Shown here piece after piece: positions 1-7,383 of a stretch of 44,076 nucleotides of DNA. A model generated the notes under the pieces. That model did not search any database and was not told the DNA's origin. It saw only the letters and a list, made by a program, of their open reading frames with translations. The stretch's first letter is position 1. Each line of letters starts with the position of its first letter. A program made the translations under genes and the position numbers. The stretch comes from Anthropogastromicrobium sp052273485 (GTDB lineage Bacteria > Bacillota > Clostridia > Lachnospirales > Lachnospiraceae): positions 1-44,076 of the forward strand of contig DAVZID010000024.1 of assembly GCA_052273485.1 (NCBI GenBank), in the 5' to 3' direction.

Positions 1-687
1 AAATTTGTAAGGGATTCCATAAGTGGTAAGAATCTGATGGAAAACATGATAGTATCCACTCAGAGTTTCCTGCATATCAAACCATGCACCGACAATTCGT
101 CCGCTGGCATCATCTATGGCAAGATGGAGGTGCCAGACAACTCCGGGAATCCATTCATATGGAGTTGCATCCATCTGAAGTAATTCTCCGAAGTAAGCCG
201 CCCTGGGACGTCTGGAATGAGCATCTTCAACCGCTACAAGGTTGGTCTGGATCGCATCAGCTTCTTTCTGTGTTTTAGCAGATTTCTTTAATTCTTTCAG
301 TTCTTTTTTGATCCGTTTTTGCTTGGTGCGTGTTACTTTCGGGGAAAGAATGTATTCATCTTCCAGAATTCTGGAAACAGACGAAGACGAGATCGTGATA
401 TGTTCATGTTTGTCAAGCAATTCGGTGTAATGAGTAAAGTTGGCATCAAAGTATTTAGTGCGGTAGAGGTCAACAATAGCCGCTTTTGTAGCATCAGGGA
501 TGGTATTGGCAGGCTTACGTCCTTTATTGCCGTGTACAAAGTATTCTTTGCCAGATGCTCTGTATCCAGCAAGCATGCGGTTGATGTGGCGCACAGTGCA
601 GCCGAGTGTAAGTGCAGCACGGCTTTTATTGGGATTAGGATGATCAGCCAGTCCTTTGATTACTTCATATTTCTTTTGTTCGTCCAT
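1..687 (-). CDS. ISNCY-like DDE transposase, 5' part (runs off left edge)
   Basis: Reading the minus strand from ATG 687-685 gives 229 codons with no stop up to base 1, so this is the N-terminal part of a longer gene. An AAAGG ribosome binding site lies about 11 bases upstream. The N-terminus (MDEQKKYEVIKGLADHPN) and the next 60 residues look like a helix-turn-helix DNA-binding region (RAALTLGCTVRHINRML). A lysine-rich linker follows at about residues 125-145. The start of an RNase-H-like catalytic core is then visible: FGELLQMDATPYEW supplies the first Asp, and HLAIDDASGRIVGAWFD follows. This pattern matches transposases annotated as ISNCY in Clostridia (family knowledge). The catalytic Glu would lie outside the window. 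Nothing shows inactivation within the visible part. Confidence 0.8.
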   Translation of the reverse strand, partial: MDEQKKYEVIKGLADHPNPNKSRAALTLGCTVRHINRMLAGYRASGKEYFVHGNKGRKPANTIPDATKAAIVDLYRTKYFDANFTHYTELLDKHEHITISSSSVSRILEDEYILSPKVTRTKQKRIKKELKELKKSAKTQKEADAIQTNLVAVEDAHSRRPRAAYFGELLQMDATPYEWIPGVVWHLHLAIDDASGRIVGAWFDMQETLSGYYHVFHQILTTYGIPYKF

Positions 688-754
688 ATTTAATATAACC
701 TTTCTGATAATGATTTCCTCCTGTTGTAAATGATAAGCAGGAGTTAGTATACCA

Positions 755-800
755 TATCTGGGACATTTTCCCTTGGGGTATATTAGGACATTATCATAAA
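755..800. mobile_element. Probable terminal region of the ISNCY-like element
   Basis: Beyond the transposase start lie two copies of GGACATT, at 761-767 and 786-792, about 25 bases apart (GGGACATTTT and AGGACATTAT). Short repeated motifs of this kind are common at insertion sequence ends and serve as transposase binding sites. The exact tip and any target duplication cannot be set, because the other end is outside the window. The valS promoter starts only about 35 bases further on, so the element is inserted immediately upstream of the valS control region. Confidence 0.4.
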
Positions 801-826
801 TGAATCATAAATCGGAATGAAAACGC

Positions 827-854
827 TTGACATCATCTTTTTTTGTGCTATACT
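827..854 (+). promoter_or_regulatory. Promoter of the valS T-box transcript
   Basis: TTGACA at 827-832 and TATACT at 849-854 are separated by 16 bases. Transcription would start near 861, just ahead of the T-box leader. Confidence 0.75.
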
Positions 855-861
855 GTGTCTA

Positions 862-1178
862 ACAATTACAGACAAAAAGCATTGACGAGGAGGAGTACAT
901 GCAGGTTCCGGATGGACAGAGAGAAAATGGTTGGTGAAAATTTTCGTGAAGGACGCATGGAAGTAGCCTTTGAGCTTTGGATCGAACGGATAAGGTAATG
1001 TATCGTGTACAGGCACCTTGTTTTAGTAGACTCCAACGGAGATTCCCACCGTTATCAGGGGAAGCAATATCGGAAGCAAATTCCCGTATTGTAGTGAGTG
1101 CAGAAGTAGTTCTGAATCTAGGTGGTACCACGGACATGTATGTTCGCCCTGGGCGTTTTGCTCAGGGCGATTTTTTGT
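862..1178 (+). promoter_or_regulatory. T-box leader riboswitch, probably tRNA-Val responsive
   Basis: The leader contains the hallmark T-box motif AGGTGGTACCACGG at 1120-1133. It is followed by an intrinsic terminator whose stem TCGCCCTG (1144-1151) pairs with CAGGGCGA (1163-1170), then six T. In the Stem I region, the GAA-GTA-GCC context at 960-968 offers GTA (963-965) as a specifier codon for valine. This fits the valyl-tRNA synthetase immediately downstream. By the known mechanism, uncharged tRNA-Val would stabilise the antiterminator and switch synthetase expression on. The specifier position is read by eye and was not folded. Confidence 0.9.
1144..1176 (+). terminator. T-box leader terminator
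   Basis: An 8-bp GC-rich stem (TCGCCCTG/CAGGGCGA) with an 11-base loop, followed by TTTTTT. It is the off state of the valS T-box. Confidence 0.85.
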
Positions 1179-1233
1179 CTGTGTTGGATCATCAATTTAA
1201 TCTTTTTATCTTTATATTCAGGAGGAATCTGCA

Positions 1234-3606
1234 ATGGAAAAAAAGTATGATTTTCAAAAGACAGAGAAAGCATTGGAGAAGATGTGGCAGGAAAATGAAA
1301 TCTACCGTTATCAAAATGGAAAAGAAAGAAAAATCTTTTCGATTGATACACCACCGCCAACTGTAAGCGGAAAGCTTCATATTGGTCACGTATTTTCCTA
1401 TACACAGGCAGAGATGATTGCACGCTTTAAGCGGATGCAGGGATACGATGTATTTTATCCGTTTGGTTTTGATGATAATGGACTGCCAACAGAGCGTCTG
1501 GTTGAGCGTGATGAAAAGATCCGTGCAAATCAGATGCCACGAAGCGAATTTCGAACAAAATGTATGAACACGATCGGAAAATACGAGAGCGAATTTAAAG
1601 AGTTGTGGAGCCGTCTTGGTTTTAGTGTAGATTGGAACTTACAGTATCAGACCGTATCCGATCGGGCACAGAGAATTTCACAGCGCTCCTTTATTGAACT
1701 GGCAAAGAAGAAAAAAGCTTACATGAAGACATCTCCAGTATTGTGGTGTACCGAGTGTCAGACTTCAATTGCGCAGGCCGAGCTTGAGACAAAAGAATGT
1801 GAGACGGTATTTAACTATTTAAATTTTTACACACCAACTGGCAATCTTTTAATTGCAACAACCAGACCGGAGCTGCTTGCGGGATGTGCCTGCATTTTTG
1901 TTCATCCAGAGGATACGCGTTATCAGAACTTTATTGGACAAAAGGCAATGGTTCCACTGTATGACTATGAAATTCCGATTCTTACAGATGATACGGTAGC
2001 AATGGACAAGGGAACTGGTGCAGTTATGTGCGCATCGTTTGGCGATTCAGCCGATGTTGAATGGTATCAGAAGCACCAGTTAACGGACAAGGAGGTAATT
2101 CTTGCAGACGGAACGATCAGTGAGAAGATTGATTTTATAGGAGGAATGACTGTAAAAAAGGCGAGAGCGCATATAATTGAGCTGTTAAAGGAGCACAATC
2201 TTTTGGTAAAGCAAGAGACAATCCGTCACATGGTTGCTGTTCATGAGCGTTGTCAGCATGAGGTTGAGTTTATTTCATCAAGGCAATGGTATATTGATGT
2301 TCTTTCTGAGAAGGAACGCTTTTTAAAGGCGGTAGATGAGATTCGCTGGCATCCGGAGCACATGAAAAATCGCTATAAAATCTGGGTCGAAAATCTAAAA
2401 TGGGATTGGTGCATTTCAAGACAGCGCTATTTTGGCGTTCCGTTTCCAGTATGGTATTGTAAAAAATGTGGAAAGCCGATTTTTGCAGAGGAGAGCCAGC
2501 TGCCAGTAAACCCGCTTGAGCATAACCCTTTAACACCATGTACATGCGGATGTAATGAGTTTATTCCAGAGACGGCCGTATTCGACACATGGGCAACTTC
2601 CTCGGTAACACCGTTAATCAATGCACATTATAAAGAAGCGGATGACATTTCAGATGAAATCTTCCCAATGGGAATGCGCAACCAGGCACATGAGATTATC
2701 CGTACATGGGCGTTCTATACCATTGTAAAGAGTCTGTACCACACTGGACAGGTTCCGTGGAAGGATATTATGATTAGTGGATTCGTTTTGGCAAAGTCGG
2801 GCGAAAAAATCAGCAAATCGAAGAACAATGCGTCCAATTCACCGATGGCATTGATCGAACAGCATTCTGCGGATGCGATGCGCTATTGGGCGGCAAACAG
2901 CAAGCTGGGAACGGATACTTTTTTCAGTGAGGAGGAACTGAAAATCTCAAAGCGCTTTTTAAATAAGCTGTATAATGCATCGAAATTTGCAATTTTTCAG
3001 CTGAACGAGTTTACGCCAGAGAATGCAATGAAGGAAGAAGATCTGCTTCCGATTGACCGTTGGATTTTGGAGCGGGTAAATGAGACAACGATTCGTGCAA
3101 CACAGCTTTTAAATGAATTTGAGATTGGACAAGCACGACATGAAATTGACGAGCTGTTCTGGAGTGATTTCTGTGATTTCTATATTGAAATTGCAAAGGA
3201 ACGTCTTTACCAGCCGCAAAAGCATGGAAAAGAAAATTGTAGGTCCGGTCAAACCGCACTATATTATAGCCTTCTTGGCATTTTAAAGCTATATGCAATT
3301 TATACGCCTTATATGACGGATTATATTTACCAAGAATATTACCGTCAATACGAAAAAGAAATTTCGCTGCATCAGACCATTTGGCAAACGAGAAAGACAC
3401 AGCTACCATATTTGGAGTTTGGTGAGCATGTAAAGGCAACGCTGACACAGGTACGAAAGGAGAAAACACAAAAGCAGATGTCAATGAAGGATCCAATCGA
3501 AAAGCTTACGATTACTTGCCCGAAGACGTACCGGGAGTTTTACAAAAAGACACTCGGCGATCTGTATGCCTGCACGGCGGCAGAGGAAATCTTGATTCGA
3601 AGCTAA
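1234..3606 (+). CDS. valS: Valyl-tRNA synthetase, short archaeal-type form
   Basis: Charges tRNA-Val with valine in the cytoplasm (class I synthetase). The HIGH motif is intact at residues 49-52 (KLHIGH) and the KMSKS loop is KISKS at 525-529. The sequence FDDNGLPTER near residues 79-88 is the form found in archaeal and rickettsial-type ValRS; typical bacterial ValRS has a GTDHAGIATQ-type segment there. Zn-knuckle cysteine pairs are visible (LWCTEC and WYCKKCGKP). At 790 residues it is shorter than the usual roughly 880 of bacterial ValRS and shows no obvious long C-terminal coiled-coil arm. GGAGGA lies 8 bases before the ATG. The valine T-box upstream supports the substrate. It could be the only ValRS of the cell or a second, transferred copy; this window cannot decide. 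Confidence 0.93.
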   Translation: MEKKYDFQKTEKALEKMWQENEIYRYQNGKERKIFSIDTPPPTVSGKLHIGHVFSYTQAEMIARFKRMQGYDVFYPFGFDDNGLPTERLVERDEKIRANQMPRSEFRTKCMNTIGKYESEFKELWSRLGFSVDWNLQYQTVSDRAQRISQRSFIELAKKKKAYMKTSPVLWCTECQTSIAQAELETKECETVFNYLNFYTPTGNLLIATTRPELLAGCACIFVHPEDTRYQNFIGQKAMVPLYDYEIPILTDDTVAMDKGTGAVMCASFGDSADVEWYQKHQLTDKEVILADGTISEKIDFIGGMTVKKARAHIIELLKEHNLLVKQETIRHMVAVHERCQHEVEFISSRQWYIDVLSEKERFLKAVDEIRWHPEHMKNRYKIWVENLKWDWCISRQRYFGVPFPVWYCKKCGKPIFAEESQLPVNPLEHNPLTPCTCGCNEFIPETAVFDTWATSSVTPLINAHYKEADDISDEIFPMGMRNQAHEIIRTWAFYTIVKSLYHTGQVPWKDIMISGFVLAKSGEKISKSKNNASNSPMALIEQHSADAMRYWAANSKLGTDTFFSEEELKISKRFLNKLYNASKFAIFQLNEFTPENAMKEEDLLPIDRWILERVNETTIRATQLLNEFEIGQARHEIDELFWSDFCDFYIEIAKERLYQPQKHGKENCRSGQTALYYSLLGILKLYAIYTPYMTDYIYQEYYRQYEKEISLHQTIWQTRKTQLPYLEFGEHVKATLTQVRKEKTQKQMSMKDPIEKLTITCPKTYREFYKKTLGDLYACTAAEEILIRS

Positions 3607-3673
3607 ATTTTCATGAAATTCGTGAATGGATGCCTCGTGAACCGTCTAAGTTTTTTCTTTCTGCGATTTGCAC

Positions 3674-3702
3674 TTGTCACATTTCTGTCTGTATGCTAAA
3701 AT
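3674..3702 (+). promoter_or_regulatory. Promoter of the histidine phosphatase gene
   Basis: TTGTCA at 3674-3679 and TAAAAT at 3697-3702 are spaced 17 bases apart. They lie in the 133-base gap after valS, which has no clear terminator. Confidence 0.6.
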
Positions 3703-3739
3703 CATGATGAAAATAGGAGAAAATGGAAAGGAAAGAAAA

Positions 3740-4483
3740 ATGAGACTTATTATTGTTCGTCATGGTGATCCAAATTATGAAATTGATTCTCTGACCGAAA
3801 AGGGATGGCGGGAGGCCAAACTTTTGTCTGTTCGCATGGAAAAGCTATTGGGGGCGGATAAGGAGCATACCTATCTGTACTCCTCACCACTTGGCCGAGC
3901 AAAGGCAACCGCATCGCTGACGTTAAAGAAGCTTGACATGACTGCAACGGAATATCCGTGGCTTCGTGAGTTTGAGGCCTCTACCATTGATGAGGATACT
4001 GGCGTGTATAAGGTGTGTTGGGATCTACTTCCAACGCGCTGGACGGCAGAACCGGATTATTACGACAAAGATCAGTGGATGAATACGCCGTTTATGAAAA
4101 AGGCAAAAGCAGACGAGCAGGCAGCGTGGGTGTTTGAAGGAATCGATGAGCTGTTAAAGACACATGGCTATGTAAGAGAAAATGGATATTATCGCGCAGA
4201 GCGTGCAAACAGAGATACAATCGTGTTGTTTTGCCATTTTGGTGTAGAGTGTGTATTGATTGGCCATCTGCTTGGCATTTCACCGGTTGTTCTCTGGCAT
4301 GGAACGGCAGCAGCACCGTCTTCTGTCACCACGCTGTATACCGAGGAACGAAGAGAAGGCATTGCAAGTTTTCGTATGCAGTCTTTCGGTGATCTGTCTC
4401 ATCTGTACGCAGGAGACGAACCGGCATCCTTTGCCGCACGTTTCTGTGAAACCTATAATAATATGGAAGAAAGACATGACTGA
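3740..4483 (+). CDS. Histidine phosphatase (phosphoglycerate-mutase-like) family protein
   Basis: The protein opens with MRLIIVRHGDPNY. The RHG motif at residues 7-9 carries the phospho-accepting histidine of this superfamily. A second conserved His is offered by LFCHFGVE, and the core Arg by YSSPLGRAKATA. These place it among broad-specificity phosphatases; the substrate cannot be told. ATG 3740 is chosen because the RHG strand should be at the extreme N-terminus and because AGGAAAG precedes it. An upstream in-frame start at 3668 would add 24 residues that do not fit the fold. Length (247 aa) is normal. It has its own promoter and a strong terminator follows. Confidence 0.85.
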   Translation: MRLIIVRHGDPNYEIDSLTEKGWREAKLLSVRMEKLLGADKEHTYLYSSPLGRAKATASLTLKKLDMTATEYPWLREFEASTIDEDTGVYKVCWDLLPTRWTAEPDYYDKDQWMNTPFMKKAKADEQAAWVFEGIDELLKTHGYVRENGYYRAERANRDTIVLFCHFGVECVLIGHLLGISPVVLWHGTAAAPSSVTTLYTEERREGIASFRMQSFGDLSHLYAGDEPASFAARFCETYNNMEERHD

Positions 4484-4526
4484 TGCAGTGTGATCAAACT
4501 TTAATCCAAAAGTAATCAAAGTTTTT

Positions 4527-4557
4527 AAGCCGAGGGCAAAATCTGCCCCCGGCTTTT
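4527..4557 (+). terminator. Terminator after histidine phosphatase
   Basis: AAGCCGAGGGCA (4527-4538) pairs with TGCCCCCGGCTT (4544-4555) with one mismatch, followed by a short T run. Confidence 0.85.
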
Positions 4558-4709
4558 TGCCGTTAGTCAGCCACTATTTCGAATTCTTACCTATGGTTTC
4601 ATTCGAATTGCTCCATTTGCTTTTTTATGCCTTCTGTCTGATATAAAATATGCATATTGAAAGGGCATGGACACATTCAAATTAAAGTGATTTTGAAAAA
4701 AGTTTTGGC

Positions 4710-4738
4710 TTGACATATGAAAGATACCACTATATAAT
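4710..4738 (+). promoter_or_regulatory. Promoter of marR–MATE operon
   Basis: TTGACA (4710-4715) and TATAAT (4733-4738) with 17-base spacing, a consensus sigma-A promoter. Its -10 end overlaps the first operator palindrome. Confidence 0.85.
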
Positions 4739-4776
4739 TACCAATGGTAACTAAAATAATTACCATTGGTAATTAT
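4738..4776. promoter_or_regulatory. Twin palindromic operators, probable MarR sites
   Basis: Two palindromes share the same core. TTACCAATGGTAA at 4738-4750 has centre A4744. ATAATTACCATTGGTAATTAT at 4756-4776 has centre T4766 and is perfect over 10-bp arms. The centres are 22 bp apart, about two helical turns, so two dimers could bind the same face. The first overlaps the -10 box and the second covers the transcription start region, an ideal layout for repression by the MarR protein encoded next. Confidence 0.8.
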
Positions 4777-4820
4777 AGAAAGGCTGCTTATGAGGTTGCC
4801 GAAAAAAGAAAGGAGGAGGC

Positions 4821-5270
4821 ATGGATTCTGAAAAAATAAAACGAATGCTGGATGCCTGTTATCTGGCCAAACGGACAAGGGAGCTGCTTCCAGAGCTTCC
4901 AGAGGGCGTTAGCCCTGCCTATATTCAGTATCTGGATCAGATTCATATCCTACAGGAGAAAAAAGAACATGTAAAGGTATCGGATATCAGTGATGTATTG
5001 AATCTTCCAAGACCAGGTGTCACAAGGACGGTGAAGGCCATGGAAGAGAAAGGATATCTCAAGAAGATTTCTTCAGATGAGGATGGGAGAGTCACATATA
5101 TTGCAGTTACTGAAAAGGGAAAAGCACTGTGGGACAAGTACGATCGGGATTACTACAGTCGATTGGCTCCTTATCTGGAAAACATTTCGGACGAGGAGGC
5201 AGACTGTATGATACACACAATTGAGAAATTTTATCATGTTATGAGCGAGAGGAGAGTCGACATTGAGTAA
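4821..5270 (+). CDS. MarR family transcriptional regulator
   Basis: A 149-residue winged-helix regulator. The HTH region is around residues 50-75 (VSDISDVLNLPRPGVTRTVKAM), followed by the wing (GYLKKISSDEDGRVTYIAVTEKG) typical of MarR proteins. The flanking helices would form the dimer interface. AGGAGG lies just upstream of ATG. The gene overlaps the start of a MATE exporter by 8 bases, so the two are co-translated. With the twin palindromes at the promoter, the natural reading is an autoregulated repressor that releases the exporter gene when it binds a small toxic ligand. The ligand is unknown. Confidence 0.9.
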   Translation: MDSEKIKRMLDACYLAKRTRELLPELPEGVSPAYIQYLDQIHILQEKKEHVKVSDISDVLNLPRPGVTRTVKAMEEKGYLKKISSDEDGRVTYIAVTEKGKALWDKYDRDYYSRLAPYLENISDEEADCMIHTIEKFYHVMSERRVDIE

Positions 5271-6738
5271 AGAAAAAGCAAGCAAAGAAAAATTAAATGA
5301 AAGAAAAGCAAACGGAGCAAAATCAAAAGAAGCAAAATCAAAAGAAGTAGGATCAAACAATGCAACCTCAAACGATACAACATCCGCAGCGGTAAGCGAC
5401 AAAGCGGATTTCACGCAAGGCAGTATATTAGGAAAGTTAATTCCTTTCATGATTCCGATTCTTGGTGCACTGGTACTGCAGGCGGCATATGGTGCAGTCG
5501 ATTTGCTTGTTGTAGGACGATTTGGAACGACATCAGGTCTGTCCGCCGTATCTACGGGTAGTCAGGTGTTGAATCTGGTTACGTTTGTAATTACACAGTT
5601 TGCAATGGGAATTACTGTTTTGATCGCCAGGTATCTTGGTGAAAAACGGCCACAGTCGATCGGTGCATTGATCGGTGGTTCTGTCGTTGTATTTGCGGCA
5701 ATGGCAGCAGTGCTGTTTGTGGTAATGATTGCGTTTTCACGACCGATTGCAGTGCTGATGCAGGCACCAGAGGAAGCAGTAAGCTTGACTTCTGTTTACG
5801 TTCGTATCTGCGGAGGTGGTATTTTCTTTATCGTTGCGTATAACGTTCTATCTGCTATTTTCAGAGGATTAGGAGATAGCAAGTCTCCGCTAATCTTTGT
5901 TGCGATTGCCTGTGTGATCAACATTGCAGGTGATTTGATTCTGGTAGCAGGACTTCACATGGATGCAGCAGGTGCAGCGATTGCTACAGTAGTGGCACAG
6001 GCAGTCAGCGTCGTGTTTGCCCTTGCTATGCTTATGAAAAAGAATCTTCCGTTCAAGATTACAAAGGCAGATTTTCGAATTAACAGCCATTGTAAGCGTG
6101 CACTTAAGATTGGCCTTCCACTCGCACTCCAGGAGTGTTTGACGCAGATTTCATTTCTTGCGCTGTGTGCATTTGTTAATCGTCTGGGTCTGGAGGCATC
6201 GTCTGGCTACGGCGTTGCCTGCAAAATTGTAAACTTTGCCATGCTGATTCCAAGTTCTTTGATGCAGTCGATGGCATCCTTTGTCTCACAGAATGTTGGA
6301 GCTGGAAACGAAAAACGAGCAAAGAAAGCAATGGCTACGGGCATCCGTGTTGGTGTTATCATTGGTGTGGTTGTCTTTGTCTTCGTGTTCTTTAATGGTG
6401 ATCTTTTGACTGGAATCTTTACGACGGATGTTGGTGTTGTTCAGAAGGGTTACGACTATCTGAGAGGCTTTGCTTTGGAGACCATTGTCACCGCAGTATT
6501 GTTTAGTATGGTCGGATATTTCAATGGACATGATAAGACCGTATGGGTAATGGTACAGGGATTGATTCAGACACTGCTCGTTCGTCTTCCGCTTGCTTAC
6601 TATATGAGTATTCAGCCAAATGCCAGTCTTACAAGCATTGGTTTAGCGGCACCGGTGGCAACCATTTTTGGAATTATTTTGAATGTCGGATTTTTTATTT
6701 GGATGAATAAAAAAGAATCATTAAAAAAGAGTTATTAA
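5263..6738 (+). CDS. MATE family multidrug efflux transporter
   Basis: A membrane protein of about 12 hydrophobic segments that exports drugs or metabolites using an ion gradient. The first helix region (LIPFMIPILGALVLQAAYGAVD) and LVVGRFGTTSGLSAV are typical of MatE domains, and the 491-residue length is slightly long. The start is a TTG at 5263 inside the marR stop region, with GGAG upstream. The first 50 residues are an unusual hydrophilic leader rich in Lys, Ser, Glu and Ala. It includes a 15-bp tandem duplication (5317-5331 and 5332-5346) and is not needed for the fold. A start closer to the first helix is possible but no Met is placed for it. Likely repressed by the MarR protein. Confidence 0.9.
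   Translation: MSKEKASKEKLNERKANGAKSKEAKSKEVGSNNATSNDTTSAAVSDKADFTQGSILGKLIPFMIPILGALVLQAAYGAVDLLVVGRFGTTSGLSAVSTGSQVLNLVTFVITQFAMGITVLIARYLGEKRPQSIGALIGGSVVVFAAMAAVLFVVMIAFSRPIAVLMQAPEEAVSLTSVYVRICGGGIFFIVAYNVLSAIFRGLGDSKSPLIFVAIACVINIAGDLILVAGLHMDAAGAAIATVVAQAVSVVFALAMLMKKNLPFKITKADFRINSHCKRALKIGLPLALQECLTQISFLALCAFVNRLGLEASSGYGVACKIVNFAMLIPSSLMQSMASFVSQNVGAGNEKRAKKAMATGIRVGVIIGVVVFVFVFFNGDLLTGIFTTDVGVVQKGYDYLRGFALETIVTAVLFSMVGYFNGHDKTVWVMVQGLIQTLLVRLPLAYYMSIQPNASLTSIGLAAPVATIFGIILNVGFFIWMNKKESLKKSY
5317..5360 (+). repeat. 15-bp tandem repeat in MATE N-terminal leader
   Basis: GCAAAATCAAAAGAA occurs at 5317-5331 and again at 5332-5346, followed by a degenerate third unit. It encodes repeated (A)KSKE segments. 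Confidence 0.8.
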
Positions 6739-6793
6739 AAAAACACTCGTTAAAGGGCAATTATTAAAAGAGAATCATTAAATTTTATTTTGA

Positions 6794-6839
6794 AAAGGTT
6801 ACTGCTTACACAATATCCATTCGTATAGCAGTAACCTTT
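6794..6839 (+). terminator. Long perfect hairpin after the MATE gene, possible terminator
   Basis: AAAGGTTACTGCT (6794-6806) and AGCAGTAACCTTT (6827-6839) form a perfect 13-bp stem with a 20-base loop. The T run after it is very short, so termination is plausible rather than certain. The preceding spacer (6713-6786) consists of degenerate repeats of an AATCATTAAA-like unit. Confidence 0.5.
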
Positions 6840-6848
6840 CTGAATGTC

Positions 6849-6877
6849 TTGACAAAAAAATATTTCTTAAGTAAGAT
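6849..6877 (+). promoter_or_regulatory. Promoter of yhcH–CoA-transferase operon
   Basis: TTGACA at 6849-6854 and TAAGAT at 6872-6877, spaced 17 bases apart, about 90 bases before the first start codon. Confidence 0.7.
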
Positions 6878-6966
6878 AGGAATGCACGATAGAAGGTAAG
6901 AAAACCATACAGGGAAAAGACATAGAGAGAAGCGCCGGTGCAAACGCTTTTGGAAAGGAATAAGAA

Positions 6967-7380
6967 ATGACAATCGAAGAAGCCGTTAGCTATTTAAAGA
7001 AGCAGGATCTGGCAGCACTTGAGGTTGGAACCTATCAGGTAAACGATGATTTTTATTTTATGATTCAGGAGTATGAGACAAAGTCTGCACAGAATTGCCG
7101 TTTGGAGACTCATAACCGTTATGCAGATATCCAGTGGATCATTTCCGGTGAGGAGGAGATCGATACGGTAAGCAGAACTGGATTAGAGGTTGACGAGGAG
7201 TATGATGAGAAGCGTGATGTTGCGTTCTGGAAGGAACCAAAGGAAATGTGTCAGACAATTCTGACAACTGGTTCCTATGCGGTACTGCCGCCGAGTATTG
7301 CTCACAAGCCGCAGATGCGCGCAGGCGAGGAGGCTTGTCATGTAAAAAAATGCGTAGCAAAGGTGAAATGGCAGGCTTAA
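6967..7380 (+). CDS. YhcH/YjgK/YiaL (EbgC/NanQ-like) family protein
   Basis: A 137-residue cupin-like protein. Features of the family are the NCRLETHNRYADIQWIISGEE segment with metal-binding His and acidic residues, and the late PPSIAHKPQM motif. Family members include NanQ (sialic acid anomerase) and EbgC (accessory subunit of beta-galactosidase). Some others have no known role. No sialic acid or lactose gene is nearby, so the substrate stays open. AAAGGA precedes the ATG. The next gene starts 3 bases after this stop codon, which suggests translational coupling, although a link to CoA-transferase chemistry is not obvious. Confidence 0.88.
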   Translation: MTIEEAVSYLKKQDLAALEVGTYQVNDDFYFMIQEYETKSAQNCRLETHNRYADIQWIISGEEEIDTVSRTGLEVDEEYDEKRDVAFWKEPKEMCQTILTTGSYAVLPPSIAHKPQMRAGEEACHVKKCVAKVKWQA

Positions 7381-7383
7381 TAT

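Noticed and set aside
333..620. 95-residue minus-strand ORF at the left edge
   Set aside because: It is an alternative frame of the transposase. The transposase frame has recognisable motifs and runs open to the edge.
811..826. TGAAAACGCTT near the valS promoter as a cre site
   Set aside because: Half-site match only, overlapping the -35 box of a T-box gene with no reason for catabolite control.
6937..6950. TGCAAACGCTTTTG upstream of yhcH as a catabolite (cre) site
   Set aside because: Only the left half fits the cre consensus and the right half does not. Chance match cannot be excluded.
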